Assembly: GCA_041309225.1 (NCBI GenBank)
Contig: JBFYZZ010000095.1
Location: 1-15,661, forward strand
Direction of reading: 5' to 3'
DNA from: JAFGLY01 sp041309225
GTDB taxonomy: Bacteria; Myxococcota_A; UBA796; JAFGLY01
DNA length: 15,661 nucleotides
The position numbers and the translations under genes were made by a program. Under the pieces are notes generated by a model. The model had not been told where the DNA came from. It made no database searches and saw only the letters and a program-made list of their open reading frames with translations. Numbering within the stretch: the first letter of the stretch is position 1; every line of letters begins with the position of its first letter. This document shows positions 14,706 through 15,661 of the stretch, in pieces.

Positions 14706-15661
14706 ACGGTCTGTTTGCGGTTCCTCCTGGCTGGAGACTGGTCACTTTCGCTGATGTGGCTGCAAATGGCCACGATGCTGTCGTTGGTGGGCCCTTCGGC
14801 TCGTCCCTGACGTCGGCGGACTACGTTCCAGATGGCGTACCTGTCATCCGTGGCTCAAACCTATTGGGCGAAGAATGCCGGTTCGTGGACGGTGACTTCG
14901 TCTACGTCTCCGACGAGAAGGCTCGGGAGCTTCGCCGCAACACCGCAGTGCCCGGCGACCTCGTGTTCACGCAGCGAGGGACCTTGGGACAGGTGGCGAT
15001 CATCCCGGCGAACGCTAGGTACTCCACCTACATCGTCTCACAGAGCCAGATGCGTGTTCGCGTCGATGATTCGATAGTGGTGCCACGATTCCTCTACTGG
15101 TTCTACCGGAGTCAGAGCGCCCAACGCTACCTGGAGTTGAGGACTCTTGCGACGGGCGTGCCTCATATCAACCTGGGTATTCTTAAGGACTTTCCTCTTC
15201 TTCTCCCCCCCCTCCCCGAGCAGCGCCGCATCGCCGCCATCCTCGACGAGGCCGACGCCCTGCGTCGCAAGCGCCGTGAGGCCCTCGGCTTACTGGACGA
15301 CCTCCTCCGCGCGACCTTTCTGGAGATGTTCGGCGATCCGGTCACGAACCCGAGGGGATGGCCGGTGATGCCTCTCCGCCGAGTGGTTTCGTCCATCGAA
15401 CCCGGATGGAGCGCGAAGGGAACGGACCGGCCAGCACAGGCCGGCGACTGGGGGGTGCTGAAGATCAGCGCGGTAACGACCGGTGTGTTTCGGCCAGAGG
15501 AGAACAAGTCGGTTGGGAACCCCGTGTTCTCAAAGGAGCCCGTCGTGCCTCGGCGTGGCGACCTCCTGTTCAGCCGAGCAAACACGAGGGAGCTCGTCGC
15601 AGCAACGTGCCTTGTCGGGGAGGAACAGGCCGGGCGCATCCTGGTCGACAAGGCAGATCGG
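14702..15661 (+). CDS. hsdS: Type I specificity subunit S (HsdS), truncated by window end
   Basis: An open frame of 320 codons from ATG (overlapping the hsdM stop) to the end of the window. GGAGGGG at 14687-14693 gives 8-nt spacing. HsdS chooses the bipartite DNA target. Residues 7-165 form the first target recognition domain (V-P-P-G-W at the start; G-G-P-F-G-S-S-L near 29-36; P-V-I-R-G-S-N near 47-53; G-D-L-V-F-T-Q-R-G near 85-93; T-G-V-P-H-I-N near 151-157). The central conserved helix follows: P-P-L-P-E-Q-R-R-I-A (169-178) to F-L-E-M-F-G-D-P (206-213). Residues 218-320 begin the second recognition domain (G-W-P-V, then K-I-S-A-V-T-T and R-R-G-D-L-L-F-S-R-A). The C-terminal conserved helix should lie beyond the window. 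The recognition domains have more A/T-ending codons than hsdM, common in swapped HsdS domains. A run of eight C lies at 15205-15212. Confidence 0.95.
   Translation, partial: MNGLFAVPPGWRLVTFADVAANGHDAVVGGPFGSSLTSADYVPDGVPVIRGSNLLGEECRFVDGDFVYVSDEKARELRRNTAVPGDLVFTQRGTLGQVAIIPANARYSTYIVSQSQMRVRVDDSIVVPRFLYWFYRSQSAQRYLELRTLATGVPHINLGILKDFPLLLPPLPEQRRIAAILDEADALRRKRREALGLLDDLLRATFLEMFGDPVTNPRGWPVMPLRRVVSSIEPGWSAKGTDRPAQAGDWGVLKISAVTTGVFRPEENKSVGNPVFSKEPVVPRRGDLLFSRANTRELVAATCLVGEEQAGRILVDKADR
15205..15212 (+). repeat. Homopolymer C8 in hsdS at the recognition domain/helix junction
   Basis: Eight consecutive C encode part of L-P-P-L-P (168-172) where the first recognition domain joins the central helix. 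Slippage here would shift the frame and truncate HsdS. The run may simply reflect Pro/Leu codons in GC-rich DNA. Confidence 0.5.

Noticed and set aside
1..15661. CRISPR array or insertion sequence
   Set aside because: No regularly spaced direct repeats with unique spacers, and no transposase or terminal inverted repeats were found.

Overview
The window is GC-rich DNA. Its left end carries lipoprotein genes with MopE-type Cys/Asp metal-binding motifs and integrin-like FG-GAP repeats, a combination typical of Myxococcota and related former Deltaproteobacteria. That lineage is an inference from protein style only. Three predicted promoters (upstream of both lipoproteins and of the first fic gene) share an extended -10 layout, TGn followed by TAnAnT.

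Left flank (1-2505, minus strand): two paralogous lipoprotein genes. The first is cut by the window edge. The second is complete: a lipobox, two MopE-like Cys/Asp repeats, then seven FG-GAP repeats, the number needed for a closed seven-bladed propeller. About 1 kb without a convincing gene follows (2506-3507), holding a perfect 18-bp palindrome.

Integration module (3508-5377, plus strand): a small reading frame that may encode a DNA-binding or excisionase-like protein overlaps a complete tyrosine recombinase. Paired GTTACACG repeats sit just after the recombinase stop. This module probably marks the edge of a mobile defence island.

Defence island (5378-15661, plus strand): a large Fic protein read from a near-leaderless mRNA, then a Type I restriction-modification locus in the order hsdR, fic, AAA ATPase, TOPRIM-like protein, hsdM, hsdS. 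hsdS runs off the right end and is read directly from the sequence. The five genes from the second fic to hsdS are joined by 3-nt gaps or 4-nt overlaps, so they look like one translationally coupled operon. hsdR lies 107 bp upstream, separated by an AT-rich stretch with three copies of a GGGGTAA-type motif every 21 bp.

Working model: HsdR, HsdM and HsdS form a classical Type I restriction complex. The Fic enzyme and the ATPase/TOPRIM pair built into the operon look like a second defensive layer, possibly a toxic backup triggered when restriction is inhibited. The domain assignments are well supported by motifs. The backup role is inference.
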